From contig NZ_AQUY01000003.1 of the NCBI RefSeq assembly GCF_000372445.1, positions 229,726-293,725 on the forward strand: a DNA stretch of 64,000 nucleotides, in the 5' to 3' direction. The notes below the pieces were generated by a model. That model ran no database searches and was not told the DNA's origin. It saw only the letters and a program-made list of their open reading frames with translations. A program made the translations under genes and the position numbers. This document shows positions 29,452 through 38,672 of the stretch, piece by piece (position 1 is the stretch's first letter; the number at the start of each line of letters is the position of its first letter). The DNA comes from Corynebacterium ulceribovis DSM 45146. Its GTDB lineage: Bacteria; Actinomycetota; Actinomycetes; Mycobacteriales; Mycobacteriaceae.

Positions 29452-30543
29452 ATGGATAAGAAGGTTCGACCATGGCGCACCGCCATCCCGGTGCGCGTTG
29501 TGACGGTAGCGATGCTAGTCGGCGGGATGACAGCCGGCGTATTTGTCGATAGCAATGCCTCCCCGAATCAAACAGCGGAAGGCACCGACAACACTGCTGC
29601 GCCAACAGAAGTGACTCCATACACCGAGGCCGACACCGGCGACTGTGTCACATGGGACTTCGACAAAGAAGATGCCGTAGCCAACTTCCGAACCGTATCC
29701 TGCGACCGGCCGCACCGCTTCGAAGTAGCCGCCCGACTAGACCTTGCCGCCTACCCTGCCTCCGAGTTTGGCCCCGAAGCTGAGCCACCGAACCAAACCC
29801 GCCTAGCGGAACTACGCCGGGAACTATGCCAAGCCCCGACACTGAGCTACCTCGGTGGCCGCCTCGACGTCGCAGGCCGCTTCACCATCGCACCGATTCT
29901 GCCGCCAAGTGACGCATGGTCCAATGGTGACCGCACCTTGCTCTGCGGCATTCAGGCCCCAGATGCCTCCGGTAAAGCCACGGAGACCACTGGCGATGCC
30001 CACACGCAAGACCAAGCACGGGTGCTGAAAGCTGGCCAATGCCTCGTGGTTGATGAACGCGGCGCCATGAGCGAAGTGGACTGCAAGGAAGACCACATCA
30101 TGGAAGTCACATCCGCGATTGACTTGGGGCAAACCTTCAAAAACACGACACCGTCTGTGGAAAAGCAAAACGACTATCTGGCGAAGAACTGCACTGCCGC
30201 GGCGGAGGAATACCTCGGCAATGAAGAAGCGCTCTATCAGTCCACTTTGATTCCATTCTGGACCACGATTGGTGCCGAATCGTGGGAAAACGGTGCGCGT
30301 AGTGTGAACTGCTACCTAATTAAGGACGATGGCAAGGGCGGTTTCTCTACGCTGAAGGGCTCGGCGAAGGACAAGTTCACGATCAATGGCAAACCGCCGG
30401 CGAAGCAACCGGAACGGCCACCACTGCGGGGCGAAGATGAAGAACCGCAGTCCGGTGCTGGCCCGAATGGTGGGCAGCCTGGTCAGGCGCCTGGTGGCGC
30501 CGACGGTGGTGGCGCTGACGGTGCGCCCGTGGCGGGCCAGTAG
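29452..30543 (+). CDS. Septum-formation-family membrane protein (Rv3835 type)
   Basis: A 363-aa protein with one N-terminal membrane anchor (about residues 14-33) and an extracytoplasmic part. That part holds two similar Cys-containing modules (GDCVTWDF...VSCDRPHRFEVAARLDL and GQCLVVDE...VDCKEDHIMEVTSAIDL). The paired Cys and the C-x-x-x-H-x-x-E-V pattern are features of the septum-formation domain. The C-terminus is a Pro/Gly/Asp-rich tail of low complexity. The precise function is unknown. The neighbours serS upstream and a zincin peptidase downstream (20-base gap) match Rv3834c-Rv3836. Confidence 0.85.
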   Translation: MDKKVRPWRTAIPVRVVTVAMLVGGMTAGVFVDSNASPNQTAEGTDNTAAPTEVTPYTEADTGDCVTWDFDKEDAVANFRTVSCDRPHRFEVAARLDLAAYPASEFGPEAEPPNQTRLAELRRELCQAPTLSYLGGRLDVAGRFTIAPILPPSDAWSNGDRTLLCGIQAPDASGKATETTGDAHTQDQARVLKAGQCLVVDERGAMSEVDCKEDHIMEVTSAIDLGQTFKNTTPSVEKQNDYLAKNCTAAAEEYLGNEEALYQSTLIPFWTTIGAESWENGARSVNCYLIKDDGKGGFSTLKGSAKDKFTINGKPPAKQPERPPLRGEDEEPQSGAGPNGGQPGQAPGGADGGGADGAPVAGQ

Positions 30544-30562
30544 ATAGCGTGCAGGTCAGGCC

Positions 30563-30910
30563 ATGATTGAGGTCAGTGATGATCGTTTCGAAGAGCTCGT
30601 GGAAGCCGGGTTGGATCGCATTCCGCCGCAGCTGTTGCGTCGGATGGACAATGTCGCCATCATCATTTCCGACCGCCACCCCGACAGTCCCCACATCCTC
30701 GGCCTATATGAAGGGGTCGGTTTAACCGAACGCGCCGCAAACCACGCCGGTTTTCTGCCGGATGTCATCAGCATCTTCCGGGAGTCACTTTTTGACTATT
30801 GCAGTAGTGAGGAAGAGTTGGTGGAACAGGTGGCCGTCACCGTCATCCATGAAATTGGGCACCACTTTGGGCTTGATGACGATGAACTGCACCGTCTCGG
30901 TTGGGCCTGA
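30563..30910 (+). CDS. Zincin-like metallopeptidase family protein (Rv3836 type)
   Basis: A 115-aa protein with the zinc-binding motif HEIGHHFGLDDDEL (about residues 95-108), matching the HExxHxxG zincin pattern. The N-terminal FEELVEAGLDRIPPQLLRRMDNVAI is typical of this small family. The substrate is unknown and the protein may be cytoplasmic. ATG start, 19 bases after the septum-formation gene, so they are probably cotranscribed. Confidence 0.9.
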   Translation: MIEVSDDRFEELVEAGLDRIPPQLLRRMDNVAIIISDRHPDSPHILGLYEGVGLTERAANHAGFLPDVISIFRESLFDYCSSEEELVEQVAVTVIHEIGHHFGLDDDELHRLGWA

Positions 30911-31109
30911 TTTCTCGCCGCGCCTGTCTCATTTCCGCCCCACAATGCCCGTTTTGCCCGTTCCAACACACCTTCGGCTGCAATGGTGACGTAGATCTCT
31001 GACGCGGGGCCTACTAGAAAACCGTCACGAAACCTAGCTTTAACAGGGGAAATAGGCCATACTAGGCGTTGTTCAACAAAAGCGAGTGAAACGGAAGGAG
31101 TTGTTGTTT

Positions 31110-31274
31110 GTGTTTGAATTCAATGTCACCTCACTGCACGAGTACCTGGTTTCCCAGGACCGCACTGACCGCACCATTGAATCTCTGACTGGTCGCATCA
31201 GCGACAATGTCAGCTACGAGGATCTGTCCCCACGGGAAATCCTTGGCGCCTTCGACGCCCTAGACGCTGCCTAA
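31110..31274 (+). CDS. Small conserved-looking protein of unknown function
   Basis: A 54-aa frame from a GTG at 31110 with an excellent ribosome site GGAAGGAG (31093-31100) 9 bases upstream. A longer reading from 31086 would translate through that site and is unlikely. The protein is acidic (about 10 Asp/Glu), begins MFEFNVTSLHEYL, contains RISDNVSYEDLSPREILGAFDAL and ends AA. It has no membrane segment or Cys. It is transcribed alone, in a 360-bp gap between the metallopeptidase and a convergent histidine phosphatase whose stop overlaps its own. I do not recognise the family. Confidence 0.75.
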   Translation: MFEFNVTSLHEYLVSQDRTDRTIESLTGRISDNVSYEDLSPREILGAFDALDAA

Positions 31275-31987
31275 CTTAACGGCACGTCTGTGGCGCCATC
31301 CCAGCTAGCAACTCGCCACCTGTGACCATTCGGTCCAGATTTCGGCTCGAGTACCACCATGCCGGTATTCGGTAGGGAATTAGTCAGCACCCACCGACCA
31401 TCAACCCCGGCCAGCACATGACCCATCAGGCGAATCGCCGCACCATGTGCCACTACTACCGCATCCCGACCATGTTCTAGATATCGCGCCCGCATGGCAG
31501 CGAACGTCGGCTCGAAGCGGCCAATCACATCATCTAGCGACTCACCACCTGGCAGTTTCTTCTGCGTCTCACCACGCAGCCATTCCCACATATAACTGCC
31601 GAACTCCAAGTGCGCCTCCCGATCCCGGCGGCCCTCCAGCTCCCCGGCATCAACTTCTTTCAAACCTTTCATCACCAGCACGTTCTGGTCGGTGCGCACA
31701 TGGCGGTGCATTTCTGAGATCGCCCACGTGCCGGTTTGTCGCGCCCGCAGCGCCTCGGATGTGGCCACCACACCAAGTCGGTCATGGTTCCACGCCAAAG
31801 TTTTACCCAATAGTCGGGCCTGCGAGATGCCTTGGTCAGTCAACGCGGCACCTGGCAGCGCCGTATCCAAAATCCGGCGGACATTGGAATGCGTTTGGCC
31901 GTGCCGCACCATAATCAGACGTCCGACATCACCGGCCTCCGGCAGTTGCGGGACTCGCGGCTGTTTCGCAGCAAAACTTCCGGTCAT
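31271..31987 (-). CDS. Histidine phosphatase family protein (Rv3837c type)
   Basis: A roughly 238-aa member of the phosphoglycerate-mutase-like family. The catalytic RHG is in LIMVRHGQTHSN near the N-terminus, and the second His is in VVAHGAAIRLM. The conserved Glu region is DAGELEGRRD. The substrate is unknown; most such proteins are phosphatases rather than mutases. The ATG at 31987 is my choice; an in-frame ATG at 32008 lies inside pheA and would add seven residues. It is coupled to pheA, which ends at 31992, as in M. tuberculosis. Confidence 0.88.
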   Translation of the reverse strand: MTGSFAAKQPRVPQLPEAGDVGRLIMVRHGQTHSNVRRILDTALPGAALTDQGISQARLLGKTLAWNHDRLGVVATSEALRARQTGTWAISEMHRHVRTDQNVLVMKGLKEVDAGELEGRRDREAHLEFGSYMWEWLRGETQKKLPGGESLDDVIGRFEPTFAAMRARYLEHGRDAVVVAHGAAIRLMGHVLAGVDGRWVLTNSLPNTGMVVLEPKSGPNGHRWRVASWDGATDVPLS

Positions 31988-31991
31988 GGCA

Positions 31992-32927
31992 TTAACCCCG
32001 CTTCCCATTCATGCGTGACGCCACCCAATCCTGGGCCTCCGAAATATCCGGCGGGCACGCATCCTGCAATTTCGCCCGAGACTCCGCTGGCCACGAACCC
32101 AAGAACCGCAGGTCCTGCACACGCCGGTACAGCGCCTGCAATGCTTCCGCCACAATCGGGTCAGCAATATGCCCACTGCAATCAATGTAGAAGCGATACA
32201 CACCCAGTGCTTGGCGCGTTGGCCGTGATTCAATCCGAGTCAGGTCAATATCGCGGATGGAAAACTCCGTCATCGCCGTCACCAACGTTCCCGGCTCATT
32301 CGGCAACGTGAACGCCACCGATGTCCGATCTCGGCCAGTTGGCGCCGTCGGCACTGCCGGCTGTCCGACCAGGACAAAGCGGGTTCGTGCGCCGCGCACA
32401 TCTGCGATGCCGGCTGCTAACGTCGCTAAGCCCAAAAGTTCTCCGGCACGCGCCGGGGCGGCCGCGGCATCAATCCGGCCCTCCGCCACGTCCACCGCAG
32501 CCGCCGCATTGGACGAGGCCGGAATCAAACGGGCATCGGGCACATTATTTTCCGCCCAGTCGCGGACCTGCTGCAGCCCCACCGGATGCGCTGACAGCGT
32601 CTGAATGTCGGCAAGCTCCGTGCCTTCGCGCACCAGAATGGAAAAGACGACATCAAGTTCAGTCTCCGCGAAAATCTGCAGCTCCGGGCCGGTACACAGC
32701 GCATCAAATGCCGCGGTCACCGGACCATCAACACTATTTTCAATAGCAATGCAGGCGAAGCACACCTCACCCTGGCGCACCATCGCCAGCGCCTCCATCG
32801 GCGATGATGCCGGCACCGCCTCCAATTCATCTGCCGGCGCAATAATGTCCGGGTGGTTCGCGGCAAGCTGCAGCAACGCCGCTTCCGTAAAGGTTCCAGC
32901 GGGGCCGAGGTAACTGACTTTGACCAT
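31992..32927 (-). CDS. pheA: Prephenate dehydratase
   Basis: A 311-aa enzyme converting prephenate to phenylpyruvate in phenylalanine synthesis. The periplasmic-binding-like catalytic domain begins YLGPAGTFTEAAL; CIAIENSVDGPV and TRFVLVG are conserved. The C-terminal ACT domain (about 205-285) contains NEPGTLVTAMTEF and ESRPTR, where phenylalanine binds as feedback inhibitor. ATG start. It is divergent from the amidase gene with only 44 bases between the starts, so the promoters must overlap or transcripts begin close to the starts. Confidence 0.95.
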   Translation of the reverse strand: MVKVSYLGPAGTFTEAALLQLAANHPDIIAPADELEAVPASSPMEALAMVRQGEVCFACIAIENSVDGPVTAAFDALCTGPELQIFAETELDVVFSILVREGTELADIQTLSAHPVGLQQVRDWAENNVPDARLIPASSNAAAAVDVAEGRIDAAAAPARAGELLGLATLAAGIADVRGARTRFVLVGQPAVPTAPTGRDRTSVAFTLPNEPGTLVTAMTEFSIRDIDLTRIESRPTRQALGVYRFYIDCSGHIADPIVAEALQALYRRVQDLRFLGSWPAESRAKLQDACPPDISEAQDWVASRMNGKRG

Positions 32928-32971
32928 GTGTACAGCCTAACCAACCCGCCAGACACTAGCCTGGGGTAATC

Positions 32972-34261
32972 ATGACTTCGTCTGCCCCCTCCCCTCATTC
33001 GTCGGTCCGTCAGCTGGTCAGCGCGGTGCATGCCGGTGCGGATTTGCCGTGGCTGGACACCGCGGGCCTACCCGGGCTGCAGGTTGCGACCCCAGAGCTC
33101 GCCGCACAACAGCAAGAAGCGTTGCGTGCCCGGCGCGCTGTCACCCCACCTGCCGACGCTGCCGCTGACCTGCCCTTGGCGGGCTTGCCGATGCTGGTCA
33201 AAGACCTCTTCCCCATCGAGGGGGTTCCCTGCAGCTACGGCTCAGTCCATTTAGAGCACCTCCCGGCCGCCACCAGCCCGGTGGTGCAGTCCCTCATCGA
33301 CCGCGGCGCCATTGTCTTCGGCACCACTGCGACCTCCGAAATGGGGATGACCGCCTACACCGAACCAGTCGGCATGCCCGCACCCGACAACCCCATCCGC
33401 CCAGGCCACACGCCTGGTGGGTCCTCTGGTGGCGCCGCCGTCGCCGTGGCATCCGGCGCAGTTGCCGCAGCCCTAGCCTCCGACGGTGGTGGCTCCATCC
33501 GCGTACCCGCAGCTGCCTGTGGCGTCGTCGGTTTCAAACCAGCCCACGACACGTCCGGTGGCCGTTTCGCCACCGATGGCTTCATTACCCGCACCGTCGA
33601 CGATGCCGCCGCCATGCATGGGTTCCGGCTACCGGAATGTTCAGCGTTCGATATGCGCGGCGTCCCCGTGGGCTTAATGACGGAAGGGTTACACGCTGAC
33701 GTTGCAGTGCAATCACAGTGGCGGACTGCTGCCGTACGCTGCGCCGATGTGCTCTCGAATGCGGGCGCGGAGATTGTGGAAGTGACGGCGCCCTACGGGC
33801 CAGACGTGTTCGACGTGTTCCGTGACCTCATGGCCCGGCGCGCCGCAACTTTGCCGGACGCACAGTATTCGGCGGTGACGACGTGGCTGCGGGAATCTGC
33901 ACAGGCGGTGCCACCGGAGCGGGCCGCAGAAGCCCTTGCGGTGCTCGGGGCGTTGCCGCAGCGAGTGCAGCGAGCATGGCCGATGGCAATGGTCATTACG
34001 CCGACGCTGGCGTTTGATCCGCCGCCGATTGGGCATTTCTCGTCGATGGCACCGCCAGACGACTTCAATGCCCAGACCCAGTGGACCCCGTGGAATACCT
34101 TGTGGAACCTCACTGGTTTTGCGTCCGTGGCAGTGCCCGTGCGGGCAGAACATGTTGGTGCGGCCGGGGCACCCCCAGTATCCGTGCAGCTCGGGGCGAT
34201 TTCCGCAAGCCAGCCACAACTGCTTGCCGCCGCCCAGTTCGTCGAGGCGCACTTGTCATGA
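32972..34261 (+). CDS. Amidase signature family protein
   Basis: A 429-aa serine hydrolase with the Ser-cisSer-Lys catalytic set: Lys in PMLVKDLFP (about residue 77), the Gly/Ser-rich GGSSGGAAVAVASG (about 150-163) and the nucleophile in DGGGSIRVPA (about 170-180). It hydrolyses an amide, but which one is not evident; gatA is unlikely because no gatB/gatC partner is adjacent. It is first gene of an amidase-CPBP-LCP unit with 4-base ATGA overlaps at both junctions. Confidence 0.9.
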   Translation: MTSSAPSPHSSVRQLVSAVHAGADLPWLDTAGLPGLQVATPELAAQQQEALRARRAVTPPADAAADLPLAGLPMLVKDLFPIEGVPCSYGSVHLEHLPAATSPVVQSLIDRGAIVFGTTATSEMGMTAYTEPVGMPAPDNPIRPGHTPGGSSGGAAVAVASGAVAAALASDGGGSIRVPAAACGVVGFKPAHDTSGGRFATDGFITRTVDDAAAMHGFRLPECSAFDMRGVPVGLMTEGLHADVAVQSQWRTAAVRCADVLSNAGAEIVEVTAPYGPDVFDVFRDLMARRAATLPDAQYSAVTTWLRESAQAVPPERAAEALAVLGALPQRVQRAWPMAMVITPTLAFDPPPIGHFSSMAPPDDFNAQTQWTPWNTLWNLTGFASVAVPVRAEHVGAAGAPPVSVQLGAISASQPQLLAAAQFVEAHLS

Positions 34262-35016
34262 CCAGCACCGTCCTGCCGCCAGCACCGCCCCGCATCCGCG
34301 TCGAGATTGCCCTCGTCCTTGCCATCACGTTTGGCGCATCTGGGGCGCGGGCCATCGCCCGGATCATTGACGGCCTGCTCGCCGACCTAGGCCTATCCGA
34401 GCAAGCTGTCACGCTGAACAAGAACCTGGCGAATACCGCGTGGCTGGACTTCGCGCTGCAGCTCATTGGCGCTGGTGTGCTCATCGCATGGGGATTGCTT
34501 GCGTGGTATCTCCTTGATGCGTCGAAAGTTACCGACATTCCTGGCCGTCCTCGCCTCGTCGACTGGGGTTGGGGTGCGGTCCTCGCCGCAGTCATCGGGC
34601 TGCCGGGCCTGGCGTGGTACTTGGGATCGGTGGCCCTGAACGTCAATAAGCAGGTCATCCCAGTTGATGCCGAGCAGACCTGGTGGATGGCCGCGGCGCT
34701 GCTGGTGTGGGCGTTCGCCAATGCATTCGCGGAGGAAATGGTGGTTGTGGCGTACTTTGCGACGCGGCTGCAGCAACTTGCGTGGGCACCGGCAGCGATC
34801 ATTGCGGCATCGGCGCTGCTGCGCGGGTCGTATCACCTGTACCAGGGCATTGGCGGCGGGCTCGGCAATGTGGCGATGGGTGTGCTGTTCGCGGTGGTGT
34901 GGCTGCGCTGGCGGAAAATTTGGCCACTCGTGGTGGCGCATTTCCTCATTGATGCGGTCGTGTTCCTCGGCTACCCATTAGTTTCTCAGTTTTTACCGCT
35001 ACCCTCTAGTGCATGA
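34258..35016 (+). CDS. CPBP-family intramembrane protease-like protein
   Basis: A 252-aa membrane protein with about seven hydrophobic segments. The CPBP (Abi) active-site residues are visible in order: the Glu pair in AFAEEMVVVAYF (about residue 160), the R-x-x-x-H in LRGSYHLYQG, and His in VVAHFLIDA. Family members include prenyl-protein proteases and bacteriocin self-immunity proteins; the role here is unknown. The start ATG overlaps the amidase TGA (ATGA). In-frame GTG codons further upstream lie within the amidase gene and are rejected. Confidence 0.87.
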   Translation: MTSTVLPPAPPRIRVEIALVLAITFGASGARAIARIIDGLLADLGLSEQAVTLNKNLANTAWLDFALQLIGAGVLIAWGLLAWYLLDASKVTDIPGRPRLVDWGWGAVLAAVIGLPGLAWYLGSVALNVNKQVIPVDAEQTWWMAAALLVWAFANAFAEEMVVVAYFATRLQQLAWAPAAIIAASALLRGSYHLYQGIGGGLGNVAMGVLFAVVWLRWRKIWPLVVAHFLIDAVVFLGYPLVSQFLPLPSSA

Positions 35017-36302
35017 GTTTTCATGACCCCCGGCACAGCGACGACAACGACCAATGGGCCCGCAAGGCTAATGGCGAGATCATCGTTGACCGGTTTGGTC
35101 GACCAGTGCGGCGGAACCCAGCCGCTCACCGGGAGGTGGCGGCCCACCGAGATGTAGCCGCTCACCGAGATGCAGCGCACGATGAAACACGCCTGGATGC
35201 GCCACACGGCAAGGCCTACATGCGTGAGCTACCACCGGAATACCGCCAGGCACCGGCGCAGGGCTACAGCCAGGCCCAGGGTTACGGCCAGCCAGGTTAT
35301 GGCCAGCCGCCGCGCCCCACGGCTCAGCCCTACCGCGGCCCACGGCCAGAGCGCTATGCCACTGAAGAGCCACCGCGTCGGCCCCGCAAACAACGCCGTC
35401 GTCGTCGCCGCCCGAAGTTTGGTCGCATCTTCGGTGCATTTGTACTGCTTCTGGTCATTGTGCTGGCCGCGGTCACTGTATGGGCGGATACGAAGCTAGC
35501 CCGAGTCGATGCCATGCCGGAGCAGCATGTGTCGAATACTGCCGGCACCAACTGGCTGCTCGTCGGTTCGGATTCCCGCGCGGGCTTGAGCGAAAAAGAA
35601 CAAGCTGACCTGGTCACCGGCGGCGATGGCGGCTCCCAGCGCACTGACACCATCATGCTGCTGCATATCCCAAATGGTGGCCAAGCACGCCTAGTGTCCC
35701 TGCCCCGCGACTCCTTCGTCGACATCCCCGGCTACGGCCAGAACAAAATCAACGCAGCCTATTCCTTCGGTGGCGCGCCCCTGCTCGTCGAAACCGTCGA
35801 GGCAAACACCGGCCTGCGGATTGACCACTATGCTGAAATTGGGTTCGGCGGGTTTTCGAAGCTTGTTGACGTTGTGGGCGATGTGACGCTGTGCCCAAAG
35901 GAGCCGATTTCTGATCCGCTCATTGGGCTGGAACTGCAAGCGGGCTGCCAGAAAATGGATGGTCCAACGGCGCTGAAATATGTGCGCACCCGTAATACGC
36001 CACTTGGGGACTTTGACCGCGTGGAACGGCAACGGGAATTTGTCTCCGCAATTGTGCAGAAAACATCGTCACCGGCGACGCTGCTCAACCCCTTTAAGGC
36101 AGTGCCACTGCTGACCACTGGTTTGGAGCTATTCGAAGTCGATAAGGGTGACCACATTTGGCACCTTGCGCGGGTGGCGCTAGCGGTAGGTCGCGGCCCG
36201 AAAACGGAGACCGTGCCCAATGGTGGCAGCATGGACTCCGGTGTCGGGTCGATTGTGCTGTGGGATGACAGCACCACGGCCTTCTTCAATGAGATGAAAT
36301 AG
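35013..36302 (+). CDS. LytR-CpsA-Psr (LCP) family cell-wall glycopolymer ligase
   Basis: A 429-aa membrane-anchored enzyme. A 125-residue cytoplasmic tail contains short repeats (AAHRDV-like at about 36-52; QGYGQPGYGQP at about 85-100) and ends in a strongly basic RKQRRRRRRPK stretch. One membrane segment follows (about 140-160). The LCP domain (about 170-345) shows NWLLVGSDSRAG, QRTDTIMLLHI, LVSLPRDSFVDIPG, and KYVRTRNTPLGDFDRVERQREF. In mycolata LCP proteins attach arabinogalactan to peptidoglycan, consistent with the envelope theme of this window. Its start overlaps the CPBP gene stop as ATGA. Confidence 0.92.
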   Translation: MSFHDPRHSDDNDQWARKANGEIIVDRFGRPVRRNPAAHREVAAHRDVAAHRDAAHDETRLDAPHGKAYMRELPPEYRQAPAQGYSQAQGYGQPGYGQPPRPTAQPYRGPRPERYATEEPPRRPRKQRRRRRRPKFGRIFGAFVLLLVIVLAAVTVWADTKLARVDAMPEQHVSNTAGTNWLLVGSDSRAGLSEKEQADLVTGGDGGSQRTDTIMLLHIPNGGQARLVSLPRDSFVDIPGYGQNKINAAYSFGGAPLLVETVEANTGLRIDHYAEIGFGGFSKLVDVVGDVTLCPKEPISDPLIGLELQAGCQKMDGPTALKYVRTRNTPLGDFDRVERQREFVSAIVQKTSSPATLLNPFKAVPLLTTGLELFEVDKGDHIWHLARVALAVGRGPKTETVPNGGSMDSGVGSIVLWDDSTTAFFNEMK

Positions 36303-36323
36303 CCGTGGCGCGGGCTTGGCCAG

Positions 36324-37253
36324 CTAGTTAATGGTGACCTGGCGGGAGCGAATCGTGTCGCGGGACTTACGCTCTTCCGCAGTCAGCGGCTCGGTCGCAT
36401 TCAAAGCAGCTGCCAGGCGCTTATCCAGGTCAGCAAGCTCCTCACCGTAGGTATCAAAACCGCGGGTTCGGTCCAAGTCCCACACCGGCACCAACACGCC
36501 CTGAGTACGGAAGACACCAGCGAACTTCGTGCCTTCGCCCAGGGTCAGACCGTCGGCAGCGTGAACGCGGGCCAATCCGTCAAAAAGCTTCGATTCGGCC
36601 TCGGTACGAATCCACCGGAAGTGTGCCCGGGTGGTGGTGTCAATCCACCAGATGGCGCCCGGCAGGTCCGCATCGACGCGGTGCGACTCCATAATCGTCT
36701 CGTCTGCCTGACGGATATTAGCCTCAGCCTGCGGGTTTGCCGCCAAGCCGCCTGGGAGCCACCACTCGAAAGACTTCTCCGACTGCGCCTTTTCCGCGCC
36801 GGTCAGCAGCTCGGACAGCGCTGGGGCTGCCAGATCCGCGCCTTCACCAGACACAGTCGACTCCAGCACCGAGCCGGCTGGTGCGGATGCAGCCCACGCC
36901 AGTGCTTTCGCCAAGTCCTGCTGTGGGTTCGGGGAACGGTCGCGGGTCTGCATAGCGACGAACGCTTCGCCGCCGTGGTCAGCGTCGCGGGTCAGTGCGG
37001 CGGCAGCACCCGGCAGCAAAGTCACAATGGTGACGTTGCGGTCCGCTCCGGCTACCTGCACCTTCATGGTGCCGTTCGGGACGAACTCCCGGAAAGCAAC
37101 CAAATCTGCTTCCATCGGCAGGTCGGCAAACGGGCGGGCCACACCAGTGGCGGCAGCACGTTCAGCGGCGCGGGCAGCAAGCTTCGCCTGGCGGCGGCTC
37201 ATACCTGCAGGGACATTGTCATTCTGGGCGTTTTTGCGGTTCTTCTTTGACAC
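36324..37253 (-). CDS. DUF5926 family protein
   Basis: A 309-aa soluble actinobacterial protein. A basic N-terminus (SKKNRKNAQ ... MSRRQAKLAARAAERAA) precedes a conserved region, PFADLPMEADLVAFREFVPNGTMKV, which I associate with DUF5926. No catalytic motif or membrane segment is visible. The function is unknown. It starts 5 bases after the glycerophosphodiesterase gene, so it is last of a minus-strand group, and it converges with the LCP gene across 21 bases. Confidence 0.8.
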   Translation of the reverse strand: MSKKNRKNAQNDNVPAGMSRRQAKLAARAAERAAATGVARPFADLPMEADLVAFREFVPNGTMKVQVAGADRNVTIVTLLPGAAAALTRDADHGGEAFVAMQTRDRSPNPQQDLAKALAWAASAPAGSVLESTVSGEGADLAAPALSELLTGAEKAQSEKSFEWWLPGGLAANPQAEANIRQADETIMESHRVDADLPGAIWWIDTTTRAHFRWIRTEAESKLFDGLARVHAADGLTLGEGTKFAGVFRTQGVLVPVWDLDRTRGFDTYGEELADLDKRLAAALNATEPLTAEERKSRDTIRSRQVTIN

Positions 37254-37258
37254 GAGGG

Positions 37259-37993
37259 TTAGCTTACCCGGCGCACCACATCAGTTTGTGCCTCCAACCA
37301 TGCCCGCGCCTGGCCCGGAAAATCCGTCGCCATCCAGGTCACGCCAAGGTCCAAGCTGCGGCGCACTTCCTTCTCCCAGTTCGCCGTCCAGGTGTAGACC
37401 GGGTGCGCGTTATCCGGGAAGAGCAGTTTCAGGCGGCCAAGCTCCCCGACCTGCGGCCCGAGCGACGTCGGCCGCGCAATTGCCGCCAGCTGCCGAGTTT
37501 TCCGGGTCTGCCCATTGGCCCACAGGTAGGTGCGATCCAGGTGTGGCAGTCGCAGCGCCACTCGGGCAAGCGACAACGGCGAAAAACTCATCACGTGGAT
37601 GCGGTCGGAGGCAGCCAACCCGAAGTGCGTCAGTTCCCGGGCCAATTGCTTTTCGACGGCACCGCCCCGCCGTGTCGGGTGCTTCGTCTCAATGAAAAAG
37701 TCGAGGTGCTGGTTCGCTTCGACGAGTTCGAGCAGTGTGCGCAACTGGAGGACTTGTTGGCCGTTTCCGAAGTCGTAGCGCTGTAGCTGCGCGAGCGTCA
37801 TGCTGGAGACCGCGCCGGTGCCATCACTGACTCGGTCAATGCGTCGGTCATGGACGCACACGAGGTGGTTGTCGGCGGTCAGGCGGATGTCGCATTCGAA
37901 TCCGTCGGCGCCTTGGTCGAGGGCGAGCTCATATGCGGCCAGGGTGTGTTCGGGTTGCTCACCTGAGGCACCACGGTGCGCAATAATCTGCAT
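37259..37993 (-). CDS. Glycerophosphodiester phosphodiesterase (GlpQ1/Rv3842c type)
   Basis: A 244-aa GDPD TIM-barrel enzyme releasing glycerol-3-phosphate from deacylated phospholipids. The catalytic HRG is at residues 6-8 and metal ligands lie in DGFECDIRLT and VHDRRIDRVSDGTG. There is no signal peptide, so it is cytoplasmic. It is cotranscribed with the DUF4328 gene upstream (53-base gap) and DUF5926 downstream. Confidence 0.92.
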   Translation of the reverse strand: MQIIAHRGASGEQPEHTLAAYELALDQGADGFECDIRLTADNHLVCVHDRRIDRVSDGTGAVSSMTLAQLQRYDFGNGQQVLQLRTLLELVEANQHLDFFIETKHPTRRGGAVEKQLARELTHFGLAASDRIHVMSFSPLSLARVALRLPHLDRTYLWANGQTRKTRQLAAIARPTSLGPQVGELGRLKLLFPDNAHPVYTWTANWEKEVRRSLDLGVTWMATDFPGQARAWLEAQTDVVRRVS

Positions 37994-38046
37994 GGGTCAA
38001 CTGTCTCCTGCTTGCCACAAGGTGGGATGTGGATCGGAGAACATTG

Positions 38047-38649
38047 TCACTCTACTTCGCTCAGTTCGCATTCGGAGCGCGGCAACACAATCTTTCGGCG
38101 GATGCTACGCAGCTGGGCCAGCGGCTGCGTGAACGCCAAGGCGAGGTGCCGCAGGGCGACGGAGTACGCGGCAAACGCGATGGTGAGCATGAGGCTGAGC
38201 AGTACGACGCTGCTCGCCAGCTTCAAGGTCAGCGTCATTGGCATAACGAAGAAGGCCACCGCTAGCCAGAGCGCCCACGTGGCAATCCGCAGCTGCCGCC
38301 GATCAAGTTCGAGGCTGGCGAAGAACGTTGTTGGTGCCACCAAATTCCATACCGGAAGGTAAAACCCCAGATAGAGCTGCCAGTGTGGGCGGTCGAGGTT
38401 CGGCGCGAATTGCGCGGTCCATGTGGCAAGGCGAACTAACGGGATGAGTTGCAGCAGCAGGAACATCCAGACCACAACCAGCTGGAAAACTCCCACGATG
38501 GTGTAGTCCAGTGGGTAGACCGTCACGGCGAAGGTTCGGTTGAGCCAGAGGTCCACCACGGTGGCAATCCCCATCAGGCCGTACAACACTGCTAGCCACC
38601 GGGCGGCACGCGCCCAAGTGGTCAGGAAGTCGGCGGGGAAAGGTTTCAC
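38047..38649 (-). CDS. DUF4328-like membrane protein
   Basis: A 200-aa protein with about five hydrophobic segments. The central motif LGFYLPVWNLVAPTTFFASLELD resembles the P-x-x-N-L-x-x-P pattern of DUF4328, which often occurs in actinobacterial membrane proteins of unknown function. GTG start. It lies 23 bases after the pyruvate-kinase-like gene. Function unknown; the family call is moderate. Confidence 0.65.
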   Translation of the reverse strand: MKPFPADFLTTWARAARWLAVLYGLMGIATVVDLWLNRTFAVTVYPLDYTIVGVFQLVVVWMFLLLQLIPLVRLATWTAQFAPNLDRPHWQLYLGFYLPVWNLVAPTTFFASLELDRRQLRIATWALWLAVAFFVMPMTLTLKLASSVVLLSLMLTIAFAAYSVALRHLALAFTQPLAQLRSIRRKIVLPRSECELSEVE

Positions 38650-38672
38650 ACCGCCAAAGTCTAGCGAGGTGT

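Noticed and set aside
34081..34257. Upstream start for the CPBP protein
   Set aside because: It would lie wholly inside the amidase gene in another frame; the ATGA junction at 34258 fits the pattern of this operon.
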